5,994 nucleotides of DNA from a bacterium (GTDB taxonomy: Bacteria > Krumholzibacteriota > Krumholzibacteria > LZORAL124-64-63), in NCBI GenBank assembly GCA_021767885.1, contig JAASSM010000134.1, forward strand, positions 1-5,994, in the 5' to 3' direction. The translations under genes and the position numbers were made by a program. Below are positions 1 through 5,765 of the stretch, one piece after another. Within the stretch, counting starts at the first letter, position 1; each line of letters starts with the position of its first letter. Under the pieces are notes generated by a model. That model had not been told where the DNA came from, did no database searches, and saw nothing but the letters and a program-made list of their open reading frames with translations.

Positions 1-811
1 AGGAGTGGCGCAGGGTGTGGCAGGTCACCCGCTTGACCACGCCGGCGCGGCGAGCGGCGTCGGTGACCTGGCGCTGGACGGCGGACGGGTGCAGGTGATG
101 GCGGCGGCGCGCGCCAGTCTCCTCGGGGTGGTAGATCCGGGTGGCGGGGAAGACCCACTGCCAGCGCCACTCGCGGCCGGCTCCGGGGTACTTGTCGGCC
201 AGCGAGCGGGGCAGCTCCACCCAGCCTGCGCCCTCCTTGCAGTCGATCACGTGCTTCTGACGCATGCGCTCGAGGTGCTTCCCCAGCGGGGACACCAGCT
301 GCCGCGGCAGCATGGTCACGCGGTCGCGCTGGCCCTTGCCGCGGCGGACGGTCACCTCGCAGCGGCCGAGGTCCAGGTCCTGGGTGCGCAGGCGCAGGCC
401 CTCCATCAGGCGCAGCCCCGAGCCGTAGAGCAACCTGGCCACCAGGCCGCTCAGGCCGGCGATGCGGTCGAGCACGGCCTGGACCTCGGCCACGGTCAGG
501 ACGGTGGGCAGCCGGGCGGGGCGCTTGGCGCGGATGAGGTCGTCCAGCCAGGGGAGGTCCGTGCCCAGGACCTCGCGGTAGAGGAAGAGCAGGGCGCTGA
601 GAGCCTGGTTCTGGGTGGAGGCGCTCACGCACCGGCCGGTGGCCAGGTGGGTGAGGTAGGCGGTCACCTCGCGGGCGCCCAGCACCGACGGGTGGCGCTT
701 GCCGTGGAAGAGGATGAAGCGGCGGATCCAGGTGACGTAGGCCTTCTCGGTGCTCGGGCTGTAGTGCTTCAGGCGGATCCGCTGGCGGACCTGATCGAGC
801 AGGGCGGACAT
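1..811 (-). CDS. intI: Integron integrase (IntI-type tyrosine recombinase), 3' end cut by window edge
   Basis: Site-specific recombinase that would join attC-bearing gene cassettes to an attI site. I translated 270 residues. The N-terminal SAM-like core-binding domain (about 1-90) contains HYSPSTEKAYVTWIRRFI, FHGKRHP and LSALLFLYREVLGTDLPWL, which closely follow IntI1. The catalytic domain follows, with box I Arg134 in LLYGSGLRLMEGLRLR, the beta-hairpin Lys159 in RRGKGQRDR, and His265 and Arg268 in HTLRHS. Between them, about 187-249, is the extra segment that separates integron integrases from XerC/D, with KYPGAGREWRWQWVFPA and RRRHHLHPSAVQRQV. About 55-65 residues, including the box-II His/Trp and the nucleophilic Tyr, fall outside the window, so activity cannot be judged. 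ATG at 811 is chosen because its N-terminus aligns with the family. It lies 82 bp after the nitrilase stop, on the same strand, so the two may be co-transcribed. The IntI identity rests on remembered IntI1 sequence. Confidence 0.93.
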   Translation of the reverse strand, partial: MSALLDQVRQRIRLKHYSPSTEKAYVTWIRRFILFHGKRHPSVLGAREVTAYLTHLATGRCVSASTQNQALSALLFLYREVLGTDLPWLDDLIRAKRPARLPTVLTVAEVQAVLDRIAGLSGLVARLLYGSGLRLMEGLRLRTQDLDLGRCEVTVRRGKGQRDRVTMLPRQLVSPLGKHLERMRQKHVIDCKEGAGWVELPRSLADKYPGAGREWRWQWVFPATRIYHPEETGARRRHHLHPSAVQRQVTDAARRAGVVKRVTCHTLRHS

Positions 812-821
812 GGCATGGCGG

Positions 822-834
822 CTCCCACCGGGAG
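822..834 (-). promoter_or_regulatory. intI ribosome binding site inside a small hairpin
   Basis: On the minus strand the only Shine-Dalgarno-like sequence before the intI ATG is GGGAG (826-822), 10 nt upstream. It is exactly complementary to CTCCC (834-830), with a GGT loop between them, giving a 5-bp GC-rich hairpin that would hide the site. An out-of-frame ATG (816-814) sits between the site and the chosen start. The pairing is seen directly; any role in translation is inferred. Confidence 0.35.
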
Positions 835-870
835 GAGGTGTGGCCGCCGGGGAGCAAGGGCGGGGCCCGT

Positions 871-886
871 CGCGCGGGGACGCGCG
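871..886 (-). other. GC-rich hairpin just after the nitrilase stop
   Basis: Two self-complementary CGCGCG arms (871-876 and 881-886) are separated by 4 nt, starting 8 nt past the nitrilase TAG. This could be a weak 3'-end or pause structure. No T-tract follows on the minus strand, so it is not a canonical intrinsic terminator, and in such GC-rich DNA it may be incidental. The remainder of the 812-893 gap holds no GTT or AAC trinucleotide on the plus strand, hence no attI or attC core. Confidence 0.3.
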
Positions 887-893
887 GGACGCG

Positions 894-1772
894 CTAGTCG
901 AAGAGGTCGGGGCGGGCGTAGTGGCCGGTCACGTCGAGGTCGAACTTGCCGCGGGTGATCAGGCGCAGGTCGAGGTCGGCCACCAGGATGGTGGACTCGT
1001 CGTACACCGGGCCGGCGAGGACGCGTCCGAAGGGGTCCACCATGCAGCTGCCGCCGCGGATCATCGCCGCATCGGGCTGGTCGCCCTGCGGACAGCGGTA
1101 GTCGTCCGGATAATCGCGGCGGCGGGCGTGCTGGCACGCCGACAGCACGAAGCAGCGGCCCTCCACGGCGACGTGGCGCATGGTGTGCTGCCATGTGTCG
1201 CGGTCGTCCACGGTGGGGGCGCAGTAGAGGGCGACGTGGTCGCGGTACAGGCGCAGGCGGAGCTGGGGGAGGTAGTTCTCCCAGCAGATGGCCGTGGCCA
1301 CGCGGCCGACGCGGGTCTCCACGGCGCGCAGGCCGCGGTCGTCGCCGAAGCCCCAGATCACGCGCTCCATGGCCGTGGGCATAACCTTGCGGTGGTGGTT
1401 GCAGAGGCCGGAGGGATCCAGCGTCAGGGCGGCGCAGTAGAGGGTGCCGCCGGGGTCGCGCTCCACGGCGCCGAGGACCGCGGTGAGCTTCAACTCGCGG
1501 ACCACGCCCAGGAGCTGGTCCAGCTCGGGCCCGGGGATGCGCAGGGCGCCGTCGTGGTAGCGCTGGAACCAGGCGCGGCCCTCCTCGCTGCGCGAGCCCA
1601 CGGTGACGCCGAAGTCCGCGCCCTTGGGATAGCCGCCGAGGAAGGCCTCGGGGAAGACCACCAGGCGGGCGCCGCGGGCGTGGGCCTGGCGCAGGAGCGA
1701 CTCGGCGCGCTCGAGGGTGGCGGGCAGATCGAACGCCGCGGGGGCGTCCTGGATCACGGCGGCGGTGAGCAT
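894..1772 (-). CDS. Nitrilase (carbon-nitrogen hydrolase family, true-nitrilase branch)
   Basis: Predicted cytoplasmic enzyme, 292 residues, hydrolysing an organic nitrile to the carboxylic acid and ammonia; the substrate cannot be read from sequence. The whole catalytic set is present: Glu42 in VVFPEAFLGGYPKG, Lys129 in NHHRKVMPTAMER (with the second Glu, Glu136), and nucleophilic Cys163 in TAICWENYLPQLR. The GGYPKG, PTxxER..WGFGDD and CWEN signatures place it with classic nitrilases rather than amidases, carbamoylases or NAD synthetase domains. It ends directly after the conserved GHYARPDLF segment, so the C-terminal extension seen in many 310-370-residue nitrilases is missing. Start choice: ATG 1772 has GGAGG 5 nt upstream and begins at the family's first strand (TAAVIQD). 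An upstream in-frame TTG at 1886 would add 38 residues without family resemblance. A promoter candidate lies upstream, and intI follows 82 bp downstream. Confidence 0.93.
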   Translation of the reverse strand: MLTAAVIQDAPAAFDLPATLERAESLLRQAHARGARLVVFPEAFLGGYPKGADFGVTVGSRSEEGRAWFQRYHDGALRIPGPELDQLLGVVRELKLTAVLGAVERDPGGTLYCAALTLDPSGLCNHHRKVMPTAMERVIWGFGDDRGLRAVETRVGRVATAICWENYLPQLRLRLYRDHVALYCAPTVDDRDTWQHTMRHVAVEGRCFVLSACQHARRRDYPDDYRCPQGDQPDAAMIRGGSCMVDPFGRVLAGPVYDESTILVADLDLRLITRGKFDLDVTGHYARPDLFD

Positions 1773-1777
1773 GGAAG

Positions 1778-1782
1778 CCTCC
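1778..1782 (-). promoter_or_regulatory. Nitrilase ribosome binding site
   Basis: GGAGG (1782-1778 on the minus strand) lies 5 nt before the ATG at 1772. It fixes this start against the longer in-frame reading from 1886. Confidence 0.8.
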
Positions 1783-1796
1783 GGCAGGGAAGAGAG

Positions 1797-1919
1797 GGGC
1801 GCCCGCGGCTCGGCACGCGCGCGACGGACGACCACGCATGAGGGCGCCCGCCCCGCGATCAGACGGGATGGGCGCCCCCGGGTCAAGCGGCATCGGGCCC
1901 GTGCATCGCGCGGGCGCCA
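1797..1919. repeat. Repeated GGGCGCCC palindromes in the nitrilase leader and promoter
   Basis: The 8-bp palindrome GGGCGCCC occurs perfectly at 1797-1804, 1842-1849 and 1870-1877, with a one-mismatch copy (GGGCGCCA) at 1912-1919. Together they span the predicted promoter and leader in the 159-bp gap between nitrilase and the exported protein. The same 8-mer also occurs within intI (673-680), so GC-rich composition is a serious alternative to an operator. No attC or attI core and no clear terminator are seen in this gap. Confidence 0.35.
1858..1886 (-). promoter_or_regulatory. Putative sigma70-like promoter for the nitrilase gene
   Basis: On the minus strand, -35 TTGACC (1886-1881, 5 of 6 to consensus) and -10 TCTGAT (1863-1858, 4 of 6) are separated by exactly 17 bp. 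Transcription would start near 1851, giving a leader of about 80 nt. One GGGCGCCC palindrome lies inside the spacer and another overlaps or closely follows the expected start. Assignment is by consensus only. Confidence 0.5.
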
Positions 1920-1931
1920 GCGGCCGGCGGC

Positions 1932-4136
1932 TCAGTCCACCAGCGTGACCTTGCAGCTCGCCGCCCCGGTGCCGGCGCGGACGCGCACCAGGTAGACGCC
2001 GGCCGCCACGGGCCGGCCGCCGGTGTCCCGTCCATCCCAGGCGAGGCGGTGCGCGCCGGCGGGGCGCCAGGTGTGGCGCAGGAGCTCGGCGACGCGGCGG
2101 CCGGCGGGGTCGTGGACGGTGACGGTGACCGGGCCGGCGGCGGTCAGGCGGAAGACCACCTCGGCCCGCGGGTTGAACGGGTTGGGTTGCACCGAGAGGG
2201 CGGCGATGCGCGCGGCCGGCGGGATGTCCGCCGCGCCGGAGACCTCGCGGGCCGCCCAGCCCACCAGGCGGCGGACCAGCTCCCGGTTGGTCGCCGTCTC
2301 GCTCTCGAAGAGATCGAGGCTGGCCAGGCCCAGGGCGCGGCCCAGGCCCACGTCGCCGCCGACCACCACCGCCGGCTGGCTGCCCGGCGGGAAGACGCCG
2401 TCGTCGGTGAACGCGTCGGGGCCGGCGCGCAGGATGGTCTGCGGGGCCCAGGCGTCCACCGCGCCGCAGCGCACCCCGCCGGCGGGCAGCAGGCCGTCCA
2501 GGAGGTCGAGGGCGTCGGGGTGTCCGCCCGCGGTGATCAGCCAGGGCAGCTCGGGCGCGAGGTTGCAATGGACCGGATCGATCACCCAGGCCTCGTCGTG
2601 GAAGGTCCAGCCCTGCCAGGTCTGGTCCCTCGCGGCGCGGTCGGCCACCGGAGGGACGGCCCCGGTGATGGTGGGGCCGGTGGTCGCGGTGGGGTACCGC
2701 TGGCGGATCACGCCGTACTCCACCACCTGCAGCGGGCTGCTCGCCGGGCCCAGGTCCGCCAGGGGCGGGGCCGGGTCGGGGGCGGGCCAGTCCACCGGCG
2801 CGGCGGCGCCGGCGGGGATGCCGGTGACCCAGAACCACAGCGTGCGGCTGCAGACCGACGGGCTGGGCGTGGTGGCCAGGGGCAGCAGGGCGTCGCAGGC
2901 GGCGGTGCCCACGCGGTAGAGCGCGGTCCACTGGCCGCGGCCGCTGGCGGCGGCCAGGACACGGTCGGCCCAGCGGTAGCGGCCCTGGAACTCCGCGAGC
3001 TGGGCCGCGCTCATGCCCCCGCGGGCGCCGCCCGCGGCGATGGCGCCGGCCAGGGTCGCGGCGGCCTGGTCACGGGAGAGGACGGCGGCCGGCGGGCTCG
3101 CCGTCTCGGCGCCCGCCGCCAGGTCGCCCGCGGACGCCAGCTCCCAGCGGTCGCCGCCCAGGTGCCGGGCCAGGTGCAGCTCGCGGAGCGGGTGGGCCGA
3201 GCGGCTGACCAGCGTCAGGGATGCGGCCCCGTCCGCGCCGCCACGGACCTCCAGCAGCGGGTGCGGGGGCGAGAGCGCGCCCTCGTAGGCCAGCCGCGTG
3301 GTGGCGCCGGCGGCCACGGCCACGCCGCGCCAGGTGGCCACCGTGCCGCCGGCCTGTTGCTGCTCGTCGCAGGCAGGATCGGCGTAGGTCAGGGCGCCGG
3401 GCAGGGCGACGCGGACCTCGCAGGTCAGATCCACGGGGGCGGTGAGGTCGATGATGGGCTTGAGCGCGAACTCCACCTCCGGCTGCCGGACGTAATAGTG
3501 GGCCCCGCCGGCGGCGAGGTAGGCGTCGAGCACGGCGAGGTCGCCGGTGGTGTAGCGGGGCATGTCGCCGCAGAAGAGCTGGAAGGTGTTGTCGTAGAGC
3601 CGCAGGACCACGTCGTGGGCGGCGAGACGGTCGGTGGTCAGCACCTGCGGGCCAGTGCCCAGGGTCCAGCTCGTGAGCTCCGGCTCCCAGCTGCTGTAGC
3701 GGATCTCCCACGCCCCGGGCGCGGGGTCCTCCACGTGGAAGTGGCCGCGGAAGTGGCCGCAGACCCGCTCGCCGTCCGGGCCGTACACGGAGATGAAGGG
3801 ATACTGGATGAGGTCCGGTGAGCAGCCGAAGCGGCCGTAGAGCACCGCCGCGCCGGCGGGGACGGCGATGGTGATCGTGGTATCCAGATAGGCCACGCCG
3901 GTGGAGAGGACCTCCTCGATGGGGAAGTCGGCGGCGGTCAGGGCGGTGACGGTGCAGTCGGGCCAGCGGGCGGCGAGGTCGTCCGTGGGGGGATGGCCGT
4001 GGATCTGGTCGACCAGGACGGCGGGGCCGGCGGCTGCGGGTGCGGGGGCCAGCAGGAGGACCGGCAGCAGGATCATGAGGGCGAGCAGGGGATGCCAGGG
4101 GAGCGGGGGACGGGATGGGCGGGCGAACGGGAACAT
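1932..4136 (-). CDS. Exported protein of unknown function with C-terminal FlgD-like Ig domain
   Basis: A 734-residue protein, not recognised as a named family. A signal peptide is clear: basic/proline n-region (FARPSRPPLP), hydrophobic core LLALMILLPVLLL, and an AxA-type cleavage site after PAPAAA near residue 37, so the mature protein is extracytoplasmic. At about 40-48, VLVDQIHGH resembles the first strand of DUF4350/GATase-like folds. About 78-162 resembles a PPC-like beta-sandwich (VYGPDG, DPAPGAWEIRY). YTTGDLAVLDAYLAAGG, and PAVVVGGDVGLGR with NRELVRRLVGWAA (588-629), resemble later parts of the same GATase-like fold. The end (about 649-734) has PNPFNP, WDGRDTGGRP and GVYLVRVRAG, the FlgD-like Ig domain used as a C-terminal tail in related phyla. 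Eleven cysteines suggest disulfides. ATG 4136 is chosen over GTG 4145 because AGGAGGT lies 7 nt before it. It has its own promoter candidate. Existence and export are strong; the fold assignments are tentative. Confidence 0.9.
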   Translation of the reverse strand: MFPFARPSRPPLPWHPLLALMILLPVLLLAPAPAAAGPAVLVDQIHGHPPTDDLAARWPDCTVTALTAADFPIEEVLSTGVAYLDTTITIAVPAGAAVLYGRFGCSPDLIQYPFISVYGPDGERVCGHFRGHFHVEDPAPGAWEIRYSSWEPELTSWTLGTGPQVLTTDRLAAHDVVLRLYDNTFQLFCGDMPRYTTGDLAVLDAYLAAGGAHYYVRQPEVEFALKPIIDLTAPVDLTCEVRVALPGALTYADPACDEQQQAGGTVATWRGVAVAAGATTRLAYEGALSPPHPLLEVRGGADGAASLTLVSRSAHPLRELHLARHLGGDRWELASAGDLAAGAETASPPAAVLSRDQAAATLAGAIAAGGARGGMSAAQLAEFQGRYRWADRVLAAASGRGQWTALYRVGTAACDALLPLATTPSPSVCSRTLWFWVTGIPAGAAAPVDWPAPDPAPPLADLGPASSPLQVVEYGVIRQRYPTATTGPTITGAVPPVADRAARDQTWQGWTFHDEAWVIDPVHCNLAPELPWLITAGGHPDALDLLDGLLPAGGVRCGAVDAWAPQTILRAGPDAFTDDGVFPPGSQPAVVVGGDVGLGRALGLASLDLFESETATNRELVRRLVGWAAREVSGAADIPPAARIAALSVQPNPFNPRAEVVFRLTAAGPVTVTVHDPAGRRVAELLRHTWRPAGAHRLAWDGRDTGGRPVAAGVYLVRVRAGTGAASCKVTLVD

Positions 4137-4143
4137 GACCGGC

Positions 4144-4150
4144 ACCTCCT
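4144..4150 (-). promoter_or_regulatory. Ribosome binding site of the exported-protein gene
   Basis: AGGAGGT (4150-4144, minus strand), a near-perfect Shine-Dalgarno sequence, is 7 nt before ATG 4136. It overlaps the alternative GTG at 4145, which excludes that codon as a start. Confidence 0.85.
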
Positions 4151-4222
4151 GGGCGTGGGGGCGGTCGTGGACGCACCGGCCGCCGCCGCGGGGCGATGGC
4201 CGGGCGATGAACGTGCATGATC

Positions 4223-4251
4223 ATGATACACCCGCGAGGGACCCGTGCCCA
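4223..4251 (-). promoter_or_regulatory. Putative sigma70-like promoter for the exported-protein gene
   Basis: On the minus strand, -35 TGGGCA (4251-4246, 4 of 6) and -10 TATCAT (4228-4223, 5 of 6) are separated by 17 bp, within the only AT-richer patch of the 138-bp gap. The start would be near 4216, giving a leader of about 80 nt. A perfect palindrome, CATGATCATG (4216-4225), overlaps the -10 and the expected start, as an operator might. Confidence 0.5.
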
Positions 4252-4254
4252 GGG

Positions 4255-4267
4255 GGAGCCGGGCTCC
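4255..4267 (-). terminator. Short hairpin after the M50 gene, weak terminator candidate
   Basis: GGAGC (4255-4259) and GCTCC (4263-4267) can pair around a CGG loop, 7 nt past the M50 stop codon. The stem is only 5 bp and is followed on the minus strand by CCCTGGG rather than a T-tract. It fits poorly with a classic intrinsic terminator, but it is the only 3'-end structure seen before the next promoter. Confidence 0.25.
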
Positions 4268-4274
4268 ACGCCCG

Positions 4275-5606
4275 TCAGGGCGCCTCGGCCCAGCCCACCG
4301 CCTGTTGCGAGCCGTGGGTGATCGACGCCGGCCACTGGTCGGGCGGGATCTCGCGGACGGTGCCGTCGCGGCGCTCGGCGAAGCTCACGGGCTGGCCGCG
4401 CTCGTACACCACCACCGCGCGCAGCTCGCCGTCCGGGTCGAACAGCTCCCAGCGGCCGTGCCAGAAGCCGTGCTCCCAGGGGCCGCGGCGCTCGAGGGTG
4501 CCGTCGTCCAGGCGCCAGACGCTCTGCAGGCCGTGGTAGCGGCCCTCGGCGTCCACCGGCACCTCCATCACCGTCCGGCCCTGGTAGGTCTGGATCTCCC
4601 AGCGCTGCAGATCCCCGGCGGCGTCCTCGCGGTACTCGGTCGCCAGGGCCATGTCGCCCTGGACGCGGTCGATCACCAGCATCGCCGAGCCGCCCACCGC
4701 GATCGCCGCGAGCACCAGGTAGGCCAGGAGCAGACCGGCGGTGGCGCCGGGCGAGGCGGGCACCGCGCTCACCCGCTGCCAGACCTCGTGCAGGCGCTGG
4801 GCCACCAGCTTCGGCTGGTCGCCCTGGCGGTCGAGGCGGGCGCGCAGTTCGGGCAGGGCGCGGGCGAGGAAGGCGTCGGGCACCGAGCCGTCGGCGGGCC
4901 GCTCGCCGGTGGACTGTCCGCACAGGCCGTGGGCCACGTGGGCGGTGACGTATCCCGCATGCACTCCCAGCAGCAGCAGCACGGCGAAGATGCCCAGGAA
5001 CCAGGACTGCAGCGCCAGCGCGATGGCGGCCAGGCCGAGCAGGGTGAGCACCTTGAAGACCACCTCCACCACCGGGTGGCGGGAGAAGACCAGGTGGTTG
5101 AAGAGATGGCCGCCATCGAGGGGGAAGACCGGCAGCAGGTTGAAGCCGTTGATGAACAGGAAGGCGGCAGCGGCCATGGTGGCCAGCTCGTCGCCCGTGC
5201 GCAGGGCGTACCAGCCCACGGCCAGGCCGATGAGCAGCCCCGGCGCCGGGCCCAGGAGCGAGACCACGGCCTTGCGCGCGGCCCGGGGCTCGATCTCGCG
5301 GCCGCTCACCGCGGCGCCCAGCAAGGGGATGAAGAACATCTTCACGTCGCGGTAGCCGAAGAGCTTCATGCCCGCCGCATGGCCCAGCTCGTGGATCACC
5401 AGCACGCCGATCACCACGGCGATGCCCACTGGCGTGTAGTGGAACAGCCCCAGCGCGGCGAAGATGGCCAGGGTGATCACCAGGGTCACCAGGCTCTTGA
5501 GCAGGCTGCGGCGAGGATTGGCGATGGCGTCCAGTTCCGCGCGGACCTGGTCGGTGAAGGTGTCGCCGGCCTCGCTGGCCGTGGCGGGGGGCGTGGTGTC
5601 GGTCAT
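4275..5606 (-). CDS. M50-family (site-2 protease-like) membrane metalloprotease with MORN/YwqK-like C-terminal region
   Basis: 443-residue multi-pass membrane protein. The zinc-binding HELGH (72-76) sits in the hydrophobic segment at 58-76, and the second conserved motif NLLPVFPLDGGH (156-167) supplies the third ligand Asp164, the standard active site of M50 intramembrane proteases. Hydrophobic segments lie near 36-54, 58-76, 113-134, 143-162, 184-200, 202-220 and 289-312. The 31-residue start is soluble and polar. About 225-285 is a soluble charged linker. After the last membrane segment, residues 355-405 carry G.YHG...WRLDDG.LE and HG.WELFDPDGELRAVVVYERGQPV, the spacing of MORN/YwqK-type repeats. 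Family members cleave transmembrane substrates in signalling; the substrate here is unknown. ATG 5606 follows AGGA with a 9-nt gap; an ATG 10 nt upstream is in another frame. It is followed after 138 bp by the exported-protein gene. Confidence 0.93.
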   Translation of the reverse strand: MTDTTPPATASEAGDTFTDQVRAELDAIANPRRSLLKSLVTLVITLAIFAALGLFHYTPVGIAVVIGVLVIHELGHAAGMKLFGYRDVKMFFIPLLGAAVSGREIEPRAARKAVVSLLGPAPGLLIGLAVGWYALRTGDELATMAAAAFLFINGFNLLPVFPLDGGHLFNHLVFSRHPVVEVVFKVLTLLGLAAIALALQSWFLGIFAVLLLLGVHAGYVTAHVAHGLCGQSTGERPADGSVPDAFLARALPELRARLDRQGDQPKLVAQRLHEVWQRVSAVPASPGATAGLLLAYLVLAAIAVGGSAMLVIDRVQGDMALATEYREDAAGDLQRWEIQTYQGRTVMEVPVDAEGRYHGLQSVWRLDDGTLERRGPWEHGFWHGRWELFDPDGELRAVVVYERGQPVSFAERRDGTVREIPPDQWPASITHGSQQAVGWAEAP

Positions 5607-5632
5607 GGAGCACCATCCTGGTCGGGATGCGG

Positions 5633-5656
5633 TCCGGTCATACGTCCGAGCATACG
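5633..5656. repeat. 12-bp tandem repeat upstream of the M50 gene
   Basis: Two adjacent 12-bp units, TCCGGTCATACG (5633-5644) and TCCGAGCATACG (5645-5656), match at 10 of 12 positions, with the differences at two neighbouring central bases. They lie 27-50 bp before the M50 start, downstream of the weak promoter candidate, where a regulator could bind. The repeat is seen directly; any function is inferred. Confidence 0.6.
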
Positions 5657-5673
5657 GCCTCGAGCCTAGCCCA

Positions 5674-5717
5674 TGCTGGCGGGAAGGTCCATGGCTGGCG
5701 GGTGCCTGGCTGGCGGG
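5674..5717. repeat. Three copies of a GCTGGCGGG motif upstream of the M50 gene
   Basis: TGCTGGCGGG (5674-5683), GGCTGGCGGG (5693-5702) and GGCTGGCGGG (5708-5717) are direct repeats at offsets of 19 and 15 bp, in the middle of the intergenic gap. Spacing is irregular and G+C is high, so chance duplication is as likely as a set of binding sites. Confidence 0.5.
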
Positions 5718-5765
5718 GCGCGGGTGCGGGGATCGCCACCGGGCGGTGCGCGTGCCCTGGAACCG

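Larger units (their letters stand above)
5607..5765. other. Intergenic region upstream of the M50 gene
   Basis: A 159-bp non-coding gap. The best promoter match on the minus strand is weak: TGGACC (5691-5686), 17 bp, then TAGGCT (5668-5663, 3 of 6). A CACC/GGTG hairpin (5737-5748), 18 nt past the stop of the right-hand gene, has no T-tract. Two repeat sets lie here and are listed separately. No RNA gene is seen. Confidence 0.4.

Noticed and set aside
5..958. Long plus-strand open frame (317 codons) at the left edge
   Set aside because: It is antisense to intI and the nitrilase end, with G/A/H/Q-rich low-complexity translation and no family motif; intI on the other strand aligns over its full visible length.
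1773..1886. N-terminal 38-residue extension of the nitrilase from TTG 1886
   Set aside because: It lacks family similarity and contains the predicted promoter; the internal ATG has a good Shine-Dalgarno at proper spacing.
769..2931. 720-codon minus-strand open frame
   Set aside because: Arg/Pro-rich frame-shifted shadow running across the nitrilase, the intergenic gap and part of the exported-protein gene; typical of stop-poor GC-rich DNA.
2049..3821. 590-codon plus-strand open frame
   Set aside because: Antisense to the exported protein, with Gly/Ala/Gln/Val-rich composition expected of a complement-strand shadow.
4137..4274. AAC trinucleotide in GATGAAC as a possible attC core
   Set aside because: It does not fit RYYYAAC, has no partner GTTRRRY site and no inverted-repeat arms of attC type.
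3070..5616. 848-codon minus-strand open frame
   Set aside because: Overlaps the M50 and exported-protein genes in another frame, Arg/Pro/His-rich, no motifs; both overlapped genes have clear domains and ribosome binding sites.
4245..5669. 474-codon plus-strand open frame
   Set aside because: Antisense to the M50 gene, dominated by His/Gln/Ala/Gly, no recognisable domain.
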